Shown: positions 28,921-38,379, counted from the stretch's first letter. The stretch is 64,000 nucleotides of DNA from Mycolicibacterium llatzerense (GCF_000878195.1 NZ_JXST01000015.1:1-64000), one strand, 5' to 3'. Notes: generated by a model not told the origin, from the sequence alone. Made by a program: numbers and translations.

Positions 28921-30818
28921 TGTGCGGGCACCACCAGTCCGAGACCACGCAGCAGCGGCGCGGCCGAGTTGCCGACGTCACCCGCGGTGATCGTCATGAG
29001 TTCGTCGTCGGTGAAGTCGTGCGCGGCCAGGTGATCCAGCCGGTACTCACGTTCTTCTTCGGAGCGCTCCACCAGATTTCGTACAAAACGGCCGTTGCCC
29101 GCGATGTCGAGGCTGCGGCGCGCGACACCTGCCGCGTCGGGCGTGGTCGCCGTCGCGAGGTGTGCGAACAGCTGCTCCATCTCGGTCTGCGCCTCGGGTT
29201 CGAAGACGCTGTCCCGCTTTTCGGCCATGCGCATGGCGATCTCGGTGAGTTCAGTGGCCGAGTAGGACGGGAAGTCGATGCTCCGCGTGAAGCGCGACCG
29301 CAGACCTTCGTTGGTATCCAGGAACATGTCCAGGTCCTTGCGGTAGCCGGCAATGATCACGACCAGCCGGTTGCGGTCGTTCTCCATGCGTGCCAGCAAG
29401 GTGTCGATGGCGACCAGGCCGAAGTCGTTCTTGGCACCGGTGGACACCAGCGCGTACGCCTCGTCGAGGAACAGCACGCCGTCGAGCGCACTGTCGATGA
29501 CGGCGTTGGTCTTGGCCTCGGTTTCACCGATGTGCTGGCCGATCAGGTCGGCACGATGCACCTCGCGCACAGTCTCTTTGCGCAGCAGGCCCAGACCGCA
29601 GTAGATCTTGGCGACCACGCGGGCGATGGTGGTCTTACCGGTTCCGGGAGGCCCGGCGAACACCAGGTGGTTGGTGCGCTGGGCAACGGTCAGGCCCCGC
29701 TCCTGGCGCCGAATCGACATGGCCACAGAGCTTTTCAGCCGGGCCACCTGGTACTTGACCTCTTCCAGGCCGATGAACTCGGCCAGCTCGGCCTCCGCCT
29801 CGACCAGCAGGTGCGCCTTGCGCGACTTGGCATCCGGGTCGACGAAGTCGGCCTCGGTCGGCTCGGTCTCGGGATCCCACGGGTTGTGCCGGGCCTCGAT
29901 GCGGGCCGCAGTGGTCGGGTCGATGCCGAAACTGGTGTCGGTCAGCGCATGTTCGGCAGCGGTGTTGTCCGGGTGCGCGGCGTACAGCTCGGCCAGCACA
30001 TCGGTGGCCTCGTCGTCCTCACCCTGCGCGCGCAGGGACAGCGCCTTGACGAAGGTGCCGTCGACCACGGCGACCGCGACCGGCCCCTCCGGGTCTTCCA
30101 GGTGCGACAGCGCCGGCGCGAACATGCCCAAGTGCGCCAACGCAATACCCAGCGCCACCCGCGCGGCATGCGCGTAGGACGCGTCCAGGTTCGGGTCGCT
30201 CACGATGGGGGTCAGTTGCCGGACGACGTCCGACCAGCGGCGGGTGCGGTGATACATCGCCACCCGCACCCAGCGGGCCGGCAGCCAGCCCGGCTTGCGG
30301 TCGAGCAGGTCGCCCACCAGCTGATCGGCCTCTTCGTAGGCGCCGGCGCCGGAGAGCGTTGCGGCATAGGCCAGCTGGAAGCCGTCGCGGTCGGTCGCCC
30401 GGAACTGCAGGTACAGGCCGCTGTCATAGCTGAAGCCGAGGTCGCCGTCAGCGAGGTCGAGGGCCCGCTGCAGCACGCCTGCCGAGGACACCGTGCGCCA
30501 GATCGCCTCGATCACGTCGGGCGTTGCCGCACCCGCGGCAGCCAAGCCGGTCCAGGCATCGCAATGCTCGCCGGCGATGCGCGTCAAAGTCAGGAAACCA
30601 CCCAGGGCGGCGTCGAGGTCGGCCGGGCGACGGCGACCGTCGACACTCAGGCCGAGCGCCAGACAGCTGCTGGAGAACCGGGTCAGCACGTCGCGATCGA
30701 CGCGTGATGCCCGCTGCGCGGCGTCACCATCGGCGACCACTGTGTTACTGCCCGCGTTGCTCGGTCGCACGTGGGTCCTTTCCGTCATCGACACGCCAGA
30801 GGACGTTCCACCACTCAT
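28917..30818 (-). CDS. eccA3: ESX-3 cytosolic AAA+ ATPase EccA3
   Basis: 633 residues from ATG 30818; a second ATG at 30788 is possible but the length with the first equals that of known EccA3. Residues 1-300 are a TPR-like domain, then a CbxX/CfqX AAA+ module: Walker A FAGPPGTGKTTIARVVAKIY, Walker B GVLFLDEAYAL, and sensor NEGLRSRFTRSIDFPSY. EccA proteins act in the cytosol, perhaps releasing substrates from EspG. It is the first gene of the ESX-3 operon and lies behind the IdeR-like box at 30995-31013. Confidence 0.96.
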   Translation of the reverse strand: MSGGTSSGVSMTERTHVRPSNAGSNTVVADGDAAQRASRVDRDVLTRFSSSCLALGLSVDGRRRPADLDAALGGFLTLTRIAGEHCDAWTGLAAAGAATPDVIEAIWRTVSSAGVLQRALDLADGDLGFSYDSGLYLQFRATDRDGFQLAYAATLSGAGAYEEADQLVGDLLDRKPGWLPARWVRVAMYHRTRRWSDVVRQLTPIVSDPNLDASYAHAARVALGIALAHLGMFAPALSHLEDPEGPVAVAVVDGTFVKALSLRAQGEDDEATDVLAELYAAHPDNTAAEHALTDTSFGIDPTTAARIEARHNPWDPETEPTEADFVDPDAKSRKAHLLVEAEAELAEFIGLEEVKYQVARLKSSVAMSIRRQERGLTVAQRTNHLVFAGPPGTGKTTIARVVAKIYCGLGLLRKETVREVHRADLIGQHIGETEAKTNAVIDSALDGVLFLDEAYALVSTGAKNDFGLVAIDTLLARMENDRNRLVVIIAGYRKDLDMFLDTNEGLRSRFTRSIDFPSYSATELTEIAMRMAEKRDSVFEPEAQTEMEQLFAHLATATTPDAAGVARRSLDIAGNGRFVRNLVERSEEEREYRLDHLAAHDFTDDELMTITAGDVGNSAAPLLRGLGLVVPAQ

Positions 30819-30994
30819 GCGGCGGCCGTCCTAAGAAGGAGTCGGCACCCGGAACGGATTGGTTCCCGGCGGGCCGCGAGACGGGCACTGTGCCGCGCGG
30901 GCGCGGTTTGCTCGAAATGCACCGCGGCGGATACCGCAAATGTGTCAGTGCCCATGGTGGTGTTCGCGGGATATTAGAGTCCCCGCATATCTCC

Positions 30995-31013
30995 TTAAGT
31001 ATGCCTAAGCTAA
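30995..31013 (-). promoter_or_regulatory. IdeR-type iron box upstream of eccA3
   Basis: On the - strand the 19-mer is TTAGCTTAGGCATACTTAA, matching the IdeR consensus TTAGGTTAGGCTAACCTAA at 15 of 19 positions. It is 177 bases upstream of eccA3, in the 265-base gap between that gene and the methyltransferase. Iron-bound IdeR represses ESX-3 in other mycobacteria. I found no Zur-box-like sequence near it. Confidence 0.7.
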
Positions 31014-31083
31014 CCCTGCGAAGTTAGCATTGCATAACTTAAGTTGTCGAGACGTACCCCTCCGTCGGAGCAGGTGACGGCGC

Positions 31084-31971
31084 TCACTCCTTAACGGCAG
31101 TGACCAGGCTGTTCGAGGCGATCATGGTTGCCGCTTCCGGATTCGTCGGCACCGGACGCCCGACCGCGCGGAAGTAGTCGGCGAGCCCGGTGGCCTCAGC
31201 GCGCCATCCCCGCGAGCCGAACCAATCCGCCGCCGGCGCGATCTGCTCGTTGTAGATCAGCTTGAAAAAGCCGTCTGCCATCTCGTCCGACGCCGCACGC
31301 TTTGCCGCGAACACATCGGCCGGCATCGGCTTGCCCTCTTCGACTGCCACCCAACTGCCGGGCGCTGCCAGCGCATCGATACCGGCGAACAGCTGGTCCT
31401 GCGCGGTGGCCGGCAGATAGATGAGCAAGCCCTCGGCGATCCATGCCGAAGGCTGCGTGGGATCGAAGCCGGCGTCCGTCAGCGCCGTCTGCCAGTCGTC
31501 GCGCAGGTCTACGGCGATCTCCCGGCGCTCGGCTTTCGGTTCGTGCCCGATGCCGGCCAGCACCTCGCGCTTGAATTCGAGCACCTGCGGTTGATCCAGT
31601 TCATAGATGGTGGTGCCGGCGGGCCAGTCCAGCCGGTAGGCACGCGAGTCCAGACCCGCGGCCAGCAGCACGATCTGGCGCACGCCCGCGGCTGCGGCAC
31701 TCTGGAAATAGGTGTCGAAGTACTTGGTCCGCGAGCCCTGGAAGTCAATGAACGGTTCGCCGAACTCGGACGTCGCCAAGGGATGCTCAGGGGCCTCGCC
31801 GTCCAACACGTCGGCCCACACACCGCCGACCGCGCGCGTGAACACCTCGGCATATTGGTCCACCGCAAGCGGATTGGGCTTTGCCGCTTCCAAGGCCCGC
31901 GCCGCTGCGACCATCACCGCAGTCGATCCGACGCTCGTGTTGATATCCCAGGTGTCATTGTCGGTCCGCAC
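31084..31971 (-). CDS. SAM-dependent methyltransferase, Rv0281-like
   Basis: 295 residues from GTG 31971. It belongs to the mycobacterial leucine-carboxymethyltransferase-like family: [18 protein letters not shown] at the N-terminus, SAM motif [28 protein letters not shown] and [17 protein letters not shown]. The substrate of this expanded mycobacterial family is unknown. It lies directly upstream of the ESX-3 operon on the same strand, as Rv0281 does relative to eccA3. The paralogue at 34454 shares the same motifs. Confidence 0.9.
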   Translation of the reverse strand: MRTDNDTWDINTSVGSTAVMVAAARALEAAKPNPLAVDQYAEVFTRAVGGVWADVLDGEAPEHPLATSEFGEPFIDFQGSRTKYFDTYFQSAAAAGVRQIVLLAAGLDSRAYRLDWPAGTTIYELDQPQVLEFKREVLAGIGHEPKAERREIAVDLRDDWQTALTDAGFDPTQPSAWIAEGLLIYLPATAQDQLFAGIDALAAPGSWVAVEEGKPMPADVFAAKRAASDEMADGFFKLIYNEQIAPAADWFGSRGWRAEATGLADYFRAVGRPVPTNPEAATMIASNSLVTAVKE

Positions 31972-32004
31972 CCGCGCGAGGGTACGCCGACAATCTGACT
32001 GCCG

Positions 32005-32026
32005 ACTCAGACCAGACTCAGACCAG
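32005..32026. repeat. Two tandem 11-bp repeats
   Basis: ACTCAGACCAG occurs twice in direct succession (32005-32015 and 32016-32026), spanning the end of the DUF2236 gene. It looks like a small duplication; no function is inferred. Confidence 0.5.
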
Positions 32027-32896
32027 CGGGCGCCCGGTGCGAATGCGCCAGTCCAGGTCCCGCAACATCCAGTTGAAGGGGAAACGCCGCAGCGGCCCGG
32101 GCAGCACCCGGTTGACCACCTTCACCAGTTTCATCAGTGAGTTGAAGCGCTTCTGCCGCTTGGCATCCCACGGCAACCGCATCTCGTCGCGGAAGCGTTG
32201 CGGCAGAAAGCCGGTGGTGAGCAGCAGCGAGAACGCCTCGAACCAGCGCTGCAGCGGCCCCGGGAGTTGCAGCCCCTTCATCCGCACCGCCGCAATCGGA
32301 TACAGGTAGTCCCGCACCGTGTCGTCGATGTGGACCTGGTCCAGCGACTCCTGCCAGTACTTGTCGAACGCGGCCCGGTCGGCCGGCCACATCTCCGGCG
32401 TCACCTGCAGTGTGGTGCCCATCGTCATGCCCTGCCGGTAGAACTCCTCGGCACTTTCGTCGTCCAACTCTCCGACGACTAGGCGATATACGTCCAGCGC
32501 GCCCTTGAACAAGCACGCTGCCACCCAGAGCTGCAGGTTCTTGTCCATGGCGCTGTACTTCACCGGGCTGTCCTCGGTCGAGTAGACCTGCCGGTGCGCC
32601 GTGTTCACCGCGCTGCGGTACGCCGCTTTCTGGTCGTCAGATCCGAGGATCGCGACAGCCAGGTACGTGAAGGTGGTGCGGGCCCGCTTGATCGGGTGCA
32701 GGTCGGTCCGCCCGCTTTCGACCCGGCTCTCCACGACGCCGTAGCCGACGCCCGGCCGGGCCAGCTGCATGATCACGTTGGCCGGGCCCGCCAGCAGCGC
32801 GGCGCCGACCAACCCGTCGGCGTACTGGACATTGCGACGCACCCGACGGCCCGGCGCGCACGCGTTGACCGGCAGTTCGACCAGATCGACCGTCAT
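32018..32896 (-). CDS. DUF2236 / oxygenase MpaB family protein
   Basis: 292 residues from ATG 32896. It is helical, with [20 protein letters not shown], the [19 protein letters not shown] segment, and [11 protein letters not shown] carrying a His of the type proposed as haem ligand in this family (related to latex-clearing protein and MpaB). [20 protein letters not shown] is also typical. Some family members are haem enzymes; the substrate of the mycobacterial ones is not known. It is divergent from the TetR gene at 32973, matching the Rv0275c/Rv0276 pair of M. tuberculosis, so that regulator probably controls it. Confidence 0.85.
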   Translation of the reverse strand: MTVDLVELPVNACAPGRRVRRNVQYADGLVGAALLAGPANVIMQLARPGVGYGVVESRVESGRTDLHPIKRARTTFTYLAVAILGSDDQKAAYRSAVNTAHRQVYSTEDSPVKYSAMDKNLQLWVAACLFKGALDVYRLVVGELDDESAEEFYRQGMTMGTTLQVTPEMWPADRAAFDKYWQESLDQVHIDDTVRDYLYPIAAVRMKGLQLPGPLQRWFEAFSLLLTTGFLPQRFRDEMRLPWDAKRQKRFNSLMKLVKVVNRVLPGPLRRFPFNWMLRDLDWRIRTGRPLV

Positions 32897-32972
32897 TGGT
32901 CACTCCTCGCAAAAGTGAGAACGATTGATTCCTGATATTGCCTGCGCCGCGGTGGGGTGTCAAGATGGCGGG

Positions 32973-33590
32973 GTGCCTCAGGTACGCCCGTACCGCGGGA
33001 TCGACGCGACAGAACGCCTGGCCCAACGACGGGCCCGGCTGATCGACGCCGGACTGGAGATTCTGGGCGCCGCGCCGCCGGCGCCGGAACTCACCGTCCG
33101 AACCATCTGCGGCGGCGCCGGTGTCGCGATGCGCTACTTCTACGAAAGCTTCACCGACAAGGACGTTTTCGTCGAGGCGGTGTACGACCACGTCATCGCC
33201 GACCTGGCTGCCACGACCCAGGCGGCGGTGGCCGCCGCACCACCCGACGAGCAGAGCCGTGCGGGCATGGCCAACATCGTGCACGCGATCGCCGACGACC
33301 CCCGGGTCGGCCGACTGCTGTTCAGCACCCAACTGTCCAACGAAGTGGTGGCGCGCAAACGCAGCGAGTCGACTGTCTTCTTCGCTGTGCTGCTCGGCCA
33401 ATACGCCGGTGACGCGCTGCAGTTGCCCGCTGGGGATCGGCGCCGGGCCGGTACCCATTTCGCGGTCGGCGGCGTCGGGCAGACCTTGAGCGCCTGGCTG
33501 GCCGGCGAAATCACCTTCAGCCCAGACGAATTGGTCGATCACCTGGCACTGCTACTCGACACGCTCGGTAAGCGGGCCGTCCGCCGGTGA
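32973..33590 (+). CDS. TetR-family regulator
   Basis: 205 residues from GTG 32973. The N-terminal helix-turn-helix is seen in RRARLIDAGLEILG and TICGGAGVAMRYFYESFTDK (recognition helix GVAMRYFYESF), with a ligand-binding all-helical C-terminal domain. The closest likely target is the divergent DUF2236 gene, 76 bases away. Its stop overlaps the start of the AraC gene by GTGA, so two regulators are translated together. Confidence 0.9.
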   Translation: MPQVRPYRGIDATERLAQRRARLIDAGLEILGAAPPAPELTVRTICGGAGVAMRYFYESFTDKDVFVEAVYDHVIADLAATTQAAVAAAPPDEQSRAGMANIVHAIADDPRVGRLLFSTQLSNEVVARKRSESTVFFAVLLGQYAGDALQLPAGDRRRAGTHFAVGGVGQTLSAWLAGEITFSPDELVDHLALLLDTLGKRAVRR

Positions 33591-34396
33591 CCGGGCCACG
33601 ACTGCGCCGACCCCGGCCGCCGCTGAATCAGCACATCGACTTCTTCGGCTACTGGTCGCACGACGGCGAGGTGTCCGACCGCAGCAGAGCCCTGCCCCGC
33701 GGCGCGGCCACCGTCGTGATCGACGTCGGCGGGCGGGAGCGGGTCGACTTCTACTCGGCCGACGGGACCACCCGCATGCCGGCGGAACCGGCGTTCCTCA
33801 CCGGCCCGGGCACCCTGTCGTACGTCACCCGCATCGACCCGGGTGAAGCGGTACTGACCATCCACTTCCGCCCCGGCGGCGCACTCCCGTTCTTCGGAAT
33901 TCCGTTGGCGGACCTGGAGAATTCCTGCGTCAACCTGACCGACCTCTGGGGCGCCGATGCCGCGCTGCTGCGTGAGCGACTGATCGCGACACCGGCCTGG
34001 CCGCGCCGCATCGAGATCATCGAAGATTTTCTGCTCGCCCGACTGCGGCCGACACCCCTGACGCTCATGCCCGTGCTGCACGTCGCCGAACACCAACCGT
34101 CCCTTCGAGTTTCCGAGGCAGCCGAGCTGACTGGTTTGTCCCCCAAGCGATTGATCGCGACGTTCCGCCACGAGATCGGCCTGACCCCGAAGGCGTATCT
34201 GCGCGTGCGGCGGCTCCAATCCGCCCTGCGCCTGCTCGATGCCGGCACCGGCGACGGCGCCGACGTCGCGGCCACGCTCGGGTACTTCGATCAGCCCCAC
34301 TTCGTGCGCGAATTCCGCGGGTTCACCTCGGTCACCCCGACGCAGTACGCATCACGGCGCAGCGCGCTACCGAGCCATGTGGGGCTGCCGGGCTGA
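33587..34396 (+). CDS. AraC-family regulator
   Basis: 269 residues from GTG 33587, coupled to the TetR gene. The N-terminal part (INQ-free start PRLRRPRPPLNQHIDFFGYW) resembles the beta-type sensing domain found in DUF6597 AraC proteins. The C-terminal 100 residues contain two helix-turn-helix units: SEAAELTGLSPKRLIATFRH and VAATLGYFDQPHFVREFRGF. Its target is not evident; neighbouring genes are the methyltransferase at 34454 and the DUF2236 gene. Confidence 0.88.
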   Translation: MTGPRLRRPRPPLNQHIDFFGYWSHDGEVSDRSRALPRGAATVVIDVGGRERVDFYSADGTTRMPAEPAFLTGPGTLSYVTRIDPGEAVLTIHFRPGGALPFFGIPLADLENSCVNLTDLWGADAALLRERLIATPAWPRRIEIIEDFLLARLRPTPLTLMPVLHVAEHQPSLRVSEAAELTGLSPKRLIATFRHEIGLTPKAYLRVRRLQSALRLLDAGTGDGADVAATLGYFDQPHFVREFRGFTSVTPTQYASRRSALPSHVGLPG

Positions 34397-34453
34397 TCGA
34401 GCCGCGGCAAAAATATCCAAGCGTCGCGCTCGGCAGACCGGCACCATGGTGGG

Positions 34454-35275
34454 ATGCACGAAGGAGCCAAGGCCGTGGCGAACACCGGCCTGCTGGTCGC
34501 CGCCATCCGCGCCGACGAATCCCGCCGTCCTGACCGACTTTTCACCGATCCGTTCGCCGAACGCCTGGCAGGCGAGGCCGGCCACCGGCTGCTCGCCGAG
34601 GCTGTCGCCGAAGCCGGAGACCGGCCGACCCGCCAGATCGTGGTGCGCACCCGGTTCTGGGACGAGGCCCTGCTCCGCGCCACGCAGTCGGTCCGCCAGG
34701 TCGTCATTCTCGCCGCGGGCATGGACGCCCGCGCGTTCCGGCTGCCGTGGCCCGCCGGCACCACGGTCTACGAACTGGACCAACCCGAGGTGATCGCCGC
34801 CAAGGCCGCGGCGCTCGAGGGCGAGCAGCCGTCGTGCACGCGGGTGGCCATCGGCGCCGACCTCACCGGCGATTGGACAGACAGCCTGCGTTCCAACGGC
34901 TTTGACACCCGCCAGCCGACGGCGTGGTTGATCGAAGGGCTGCTGCAATACCTCGACGAAGCCGCGGTCGGCACGGTATTCGCACGGGTCGACGCGCTAT
35001 CGACGCCGGGTTCGGTGCTGCTGTACGACATCGTCGGCAAGACCCTGCTGGACGCGCAGCTGTTGGCCGCGGTGCGGCAGTCGATGGCGCGCAACGGCGC
35101 ACCCTGGCTGTTCGGCACCGACCAACCGGGCGAACTCGCCGAGCGCCACGGCTGGTCGGCGGTGGTCACCGATGTGGCCGAGCCGGGCAACGCCTGGGGC
35201 CGGTGGTTCGCACCAGCCGTCCCCTTGGACGTGCCCGGCGTGCCACGTGGCTACTTCGTCGAGGCGACGAAATAG
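34454..35275 (+). CDS. SAM-dependent methyltransferase (LCMT-like)
   Basis: 273 residues from ATG 34454. Same family as the 31084-31971 gene: LTSG-free SAM motif VILAAGMDARAFRLPWP, VYELDQPEVIAAK, AWLIEGLLQYLDEAAV. The N-terminus is shorter and begins ANTGLLVAAIRADES. It runs downstream of the AraC gene with a gap of 57 bases and may be in the same transcript. Substrate unknown. Confidence 0.88.
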   Translation: MHEGAKAVANTGLLVAAIRADESRRPDRLFTDPFAERLAGEAGHRLLAEAVAEAGDRPTRQIVVRTRFWDEALLRATQSVRQVVILAAGMDARAFRLPWPAGTTVYELDQPEVIAAKAAALEGEQPSCTRVAIGADLTGDWTDSLRSNGFDTRQPTAWLIEGLLQYLDEAAVGTVFARVDALSTPGSVLLYDIVGKTLLDAQLLAAVRQSMARNGAPWLFGTDQPGELAERHGWSAVVTDVAEPGNAWGRWFAPAVPLDVPGVPRGYFVEATK

Positions 35276-35279
35276 CCTG

Positions 35280-35900
35280 TCAATACCTGTGGTTCGAGAG
35301 TGCTTCCAGCCACGGATGGCCCGGATGCACCCGCGATAGCCATTCGGACAGTCGGGTTCGCCGGGCACGGTCCATCATGGGGAGTGCGTGCAAGAAGTCT
35401 GATTGGTCTTTGGGCCGCGGCGCTTTCGCCTTGAACAGGAGCACGACCTCAGGGATCACATACGGGATGCCGTCGTCGGTCCGAAGAATCAGCTCGCTGT
35501 AGGGCAGGGTGATCGAGGTGTCGCGGCGGCACACCCACTGGTCGCCATGGTGCGGTTCGCGGAACACATCAAGGCGATAGTGCCCGGTCGCCGGTTCGCG
35601 CAACCAGGTCTGATGCATGTCGTCCGCCTCTTCGGGGAACGGCCAGGCGTGTCCGTTCCCGACGACGTCCCATTCGAAGCCGGGGAACGCGGCTACGACC
35701 TCCGCGAATCGTTCACGCGGAACACCGATTTCGAGATCGTCGTGCTCGCGTCCAAGCCCGCCGACGAACAGATCCAGCGCCCACCCGGCAGCGACGTACC
35801 AGCATGTTGAGATACCCGCGAGTCGTTCGGCAACTTCGGCGGGCGTCCAGGCCTGCCAGAGCCGGTCGCATTCCTCGACCGATAGCGGACGTCCGGTCAT
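35280..35900 (-). CDS. Aminoglycoside-adenylyltransferase-like nucleotidyltransferase
   Basis: 206 residues from ATG 35900. The motif AAGWALDLFVGGLGREHDDL matches the nucleotidyltransferase pattern GGWAxDxFxGxxxRxHxDxDI, with DDLE supplying metal-binding acids near residue 53. Family relatives include 2''-adenylyltransferases that inactivate aminoglycosides or lincosamides, but many are of unknown role. No conclusion about resistance can be drawn from sequence. It is convergent to the methyltransferase, with stops four bases apart. Confidence 0.75.
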   Translation of the reverse strand: MTGRPLSVEECDRLWQAWTPAEVAERLAGISTCWYVAAGWALDLFVGGLGREHDDLEIGVPRERFAEVVAAFPGFEWDVVGNGHAWPFPEEADDMHQTWLREPATGHYRLDVFREPHHGDQWVCRRDTSITLPYSELILRTDDGIPYVIPEVVLLFKAKAPRPKDQSDFLHALPMMDRARRTRLSEWLSRVHPGHPWLEALSNHRY

Positions 35901-35939
35901 CGACCACCGCCCTTCACCGGCCCCGTATCAGTATCCCGG

Positions 35940-36518
35940 TCAGACCGCTGCCACTGCGGGCCGCCGGTCGGCCGCGGTCCGCGGCTCGGTCACCGTATCG
36001 GCCGAGGTGAATTCCTTGGTCCAGCAGGCGAACTCCAACGTGATGCCGTCGGGGTCCTGGAAGTAGAACGACCGCACATACACGCCCGGATGCACCGTCG
36101 GTGACGCCTGCATGGGGCTCTCGTCGTGATTGAGCACCGGGCCGACCCGGACACCCTTTTCCTTGAGCCGTTTCCGGTACTCGTCGAATTTCTCGGCAGG
36201 CACGTGAAAGGCCAAGTGGTTCAACGAACCAACGGCACTCATGAACTCCCCGATCCCGGGCAGCGCCGCCGGCTGTGAGATGCCCGGCGCACCGTCGGGC
36301 GCCTGGGTGAACCAGAAGAACGCCACGCAGTCCCCGTTGCCGGCGTCGAAGAAGAAGTGCTGACCCATGCCACCCGGCAGGTCGACCGACTTCACCAGCG
36401 GCATACCCAGCACGCCCGAGTAGAAGTCGACTGTCCGCGCCATGTCCGCACAGACCAGGGCGACGTGGTTGATGCCGCCCAGTTCGAATTCAGTGTTGCG
36501 GTTGTCCGGCTTGATCAT
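35940..36518 (-). CDS. VOC-family (glyoxalase/dioxygenase fold) protein, Rv0274-like
   Basis: 192 residues from ATG 36518. Two beta-alpha-beta-beta-beta modules: NHVALVCADMARTVDFYSGV near residue 17 and LNHLAFHVPAEKFDEYRKRL. Metal ligands are probably the His residues in NHVAL and NHLAF and the Glu in ITLEFACW. The reaction is unknown; candidates are dioxygenase, epimerase or lyase. It is divergent from the TetR gene at 36590, with a strong inverted repeat between them, so it is probably controlled by that regulator. Confidence 0.85.
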   Translation of the reverse strand: MIKPDNRNTEFELGGINHVALVCADMARTVDFYSGVLGMPLVKSVDLPGGMGQHFFFDAGNGDCVAFFWFTQAPDGAPGISQPAALPGIGEFMSAVGSLNHLAFHVPAEKFDEYRKRLKEKGVRVGPVLNHDESPMQASPTVHPGVYVRSFYFQDPDGITLEFACWTKEFTSADTVTEPRTAADRRPAVAAV

Positions 36519-36555
36519 CGTGCCACTCCTGACGCCAGGGTCTGGTCAATCACCG

Positions 36556-36583
36556 AATCTGAATCTAACATCAGGTTCAGGTT
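36556..36583. promoter_or_regulatory. Probable TetR operator between VOC gene and tetR
   Basis: AATCTGAATCT (36556-36566) and AGGTTCAGGTT (36573-36583) are inverted matches at 9 of 11 positions with 6 bases between. They lie in the 71-base gap between two divergent genes, seven bases before the tetR start, where an autoregulating TetR dimer would bind. Confidence 0.65.
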
Positions 36584-36589
36584 TGATCA

Positions 36590-37243
36590 ATGACGTTTCG
36601 AAAGGACGCCACCGTGACTGTCGCGCCCCGCGAGCAGCTGCCCACGGCGCGGGGCCGCCAGACGCAGGCGGCCATCGACAGCGCCGCCCGCGCCGTCATC
36701 GCCCGCAAAGGCATTCTGGCGACCACCATTTCGGACATCGCGGCCGAAGCCGGCCGGTCCACCGCGTCGTTCTACAACTACTACGACTCAAAAGAAGCGA
36801 TGGTCCGCGAATGGGCTGAGCGCTTCCGCGACGAGGCCCGTGACCGGGCGCTGGCCGGCACCGGTCCCGAGCTGACCAACTGGGAACGCTCCCATCAGGC
36901 CGCCGCCGCGCACTGGGACACCTACCGGCACCGGTTGGCCGAGGTCATCGGCATCTCCCAACTGGCGATGGTCAACGACGATTTCGCGCAGTGCTGGGCG
37001 GAAATCTGCGAACTGCCCATCTCGCTGATCATGGCGATGGTCAAACATGCTCAGCAACAAGGCTTCTGCCCCGACGACGAACCACGCCTCGTCGCGATGG
37101 CTCTGGTATCGATGTTGAACCAGTTCTGCTATACCCAATTGTCAGGCGATGGCGCCACCACCGCAGACGACGACGCCTGCGTCACCACCCTGGCCAACAT
37201 CTTCTACCGGACCATCTACCACGAGGGGAATCCGCGTACATGA
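36590..37243 (+). CDS. TetR-family regulator, Rv0273c-like
   Basis: 217 residues from ATG 36590. Helix-turn-helix: AAIDSAARAVIARKGILATT and ISDIAAEAGRSTASFYNYYD with the typical FYNYYDSK end. The ligand domain ends with a long helical bundle. It overlaps the downstream hydrolase gene by four bases (ATGA) and is divergent from the VOC gene. It probably regulates both, and maybe the fadE6 group, in response to a lipid or CoA ligand; this is inference from position. Confidence 0.9.
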   Translation: MTFRKDATVTVAPREQLPTARGRQTQAAIDSAARAVIARKGILATTISDIAAEAGRSTASFYNYYDSKEAMVREWAERFRDEARDRALAGTGPELTNWERSHQAAAAHWDTYRHRLAEVIGISQLAMVNDDFAQCWAEICELPISLIMAMVKHAQQQGFCPDDEPRLVAMALVSMLNQFCYTQLSGDGATTADDDACVTTLANIFYRTIYHEGNPRT

Positions 37244-38379
37244 ACAAACCCGGAAGTTCGTCCGCCGCGGGAGTCACCCGAGAGTTCATCGGGATGGATT
37301 CGCCGACCGCGCTGCGCGCCGGGTCCGGTGGACATCCCTGCCAGGGCATCTACTACCGGGGCATGGGCCGCAAGCCCAAGGTGGCGATGATCGCCGCGCA
37401 CTACCAGATCGACTTCGCCGAGCACTATCTCGCCGATTACATGGCGACCCGGGGTATCGGGTTCCTCGGCTGGAACACCCGATTCCGCGGCTACGAGTCG
37501 AGCTTCCTGCTCGATCACGCGCTTGTGGACATCGGTGTCGGGGTGCGCTGGCTACGCGAGGTGGCCGGCGTGGAAACCGTTATTCTGCTGGGCAATTCAG
37601 GGGGCGGATCGCTGATGGCCGCCTACCAGGCCCAGGCGCTGTCCCCGCACATCACCCCGCTGGACGGCATGCGCCCGGCCGCGGGCGTCTTCGACCTGCT
37701 GCCGGCCGACGGCTACATCTCCAGCGCCGCCCATCCCGGCCGACCGGACGTACTCACCAATTGGATGGACGGCTCGGTGACCGACGAATCCGACGCGCTG
37801 GCAACCGATCCCGATCTCGACCCGTACGCCGAGCACAACGGCCCACCCTTCTCCCCCGAATTCGTCCAGCGGTACCGCGACGCGCAGGTCGCCCGCAACC
37901 ACGCGATCACCGACTGGGTGGAAACCGAGTACGCACGCGTCCGCGCCGCAGGATTCCGGGACCGCCCGTTCACCGTCATGCGGACCTGGGCCGACCTGCG
38001 CATGATCGATCCCACCCTCGAACCCACCAAACGCCCGGCCAATCAGTGCTACGCGGGCGTCCCCGTCCAGGCCAACCGGTCGGCCAACGGCATCGCCGCC
38101 GCCTGCACGCTGCGGAGCTGGCTGACCATGTGGAGCCTGCGGCACGCCCAGACCCGGGCCGAGCCACACCTGGCCCTCATCGACAATCCCGCGCTGGTGA
38201 TCAACGCCGAGCAGGATTCGGGTGTGTATCCGTCTGACGCACAACGCATCTTCGATGCGCTGGCCACCACGGACAAGACACTGCACGCCATCGACTCCGA
38301 CCACTACTTCACCACCCCAGGTGCCCGCAGTGAGCAGGCCGATCTCATCGCCAAATGGATCGCCAAGAGATGGCGGTGA
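37240..38379 (+). CDS. Alpha/beta-hydrolase-like protein, Rv0272c-like
   Basis: 379 residues from ATG 37240. The nucleophile elbow is VILLGNSGGGSLMAAYQ (GNSGG, close to GxSxG), with a His near the end in IDSDHYFTTPGA and a probable acid in VINAEQDSGVYP. It has no signal peptide. The family in mycobacteria is uncharacterised; lying between a TetR regulator and fadE6, it may hydrolyse an ester or thioester in lipid catabolism. Its stop overlaps the next start. Confidence 0.8.
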   Translation: MNKPGSSSAAGVTREFIGMDSPTALRAGSGGHPCQGIYYRGMGRKPKVAMIAAHYQIDFAEHYLADYMATRGIGFLGWNTRFRGYESSFLLDHALVDIGVGVRWLREVAGVETVILLGNSGGGSLMAAYQAQALSPHITPLDGMRPAAGVFDLLPADGYISSAAHPGRPDVLTNWMDGSVTDESDALATDPDLDPYAEHNGPPFSPEFVQRYRDAQVARNHAITDWVETEYARVRAAGFRDRPFTVMRTWADLRMIDPTLEPTKRPANQCYAGVPVQANRSANGIAAACTLRSWLTMWSLRHAQTRAEPHLALIDNPALVINAEQDSGVYPSDAQRIFDALATTDKTLHAIDSDHYFTTPGARSEQADLIAKWIAKRWR

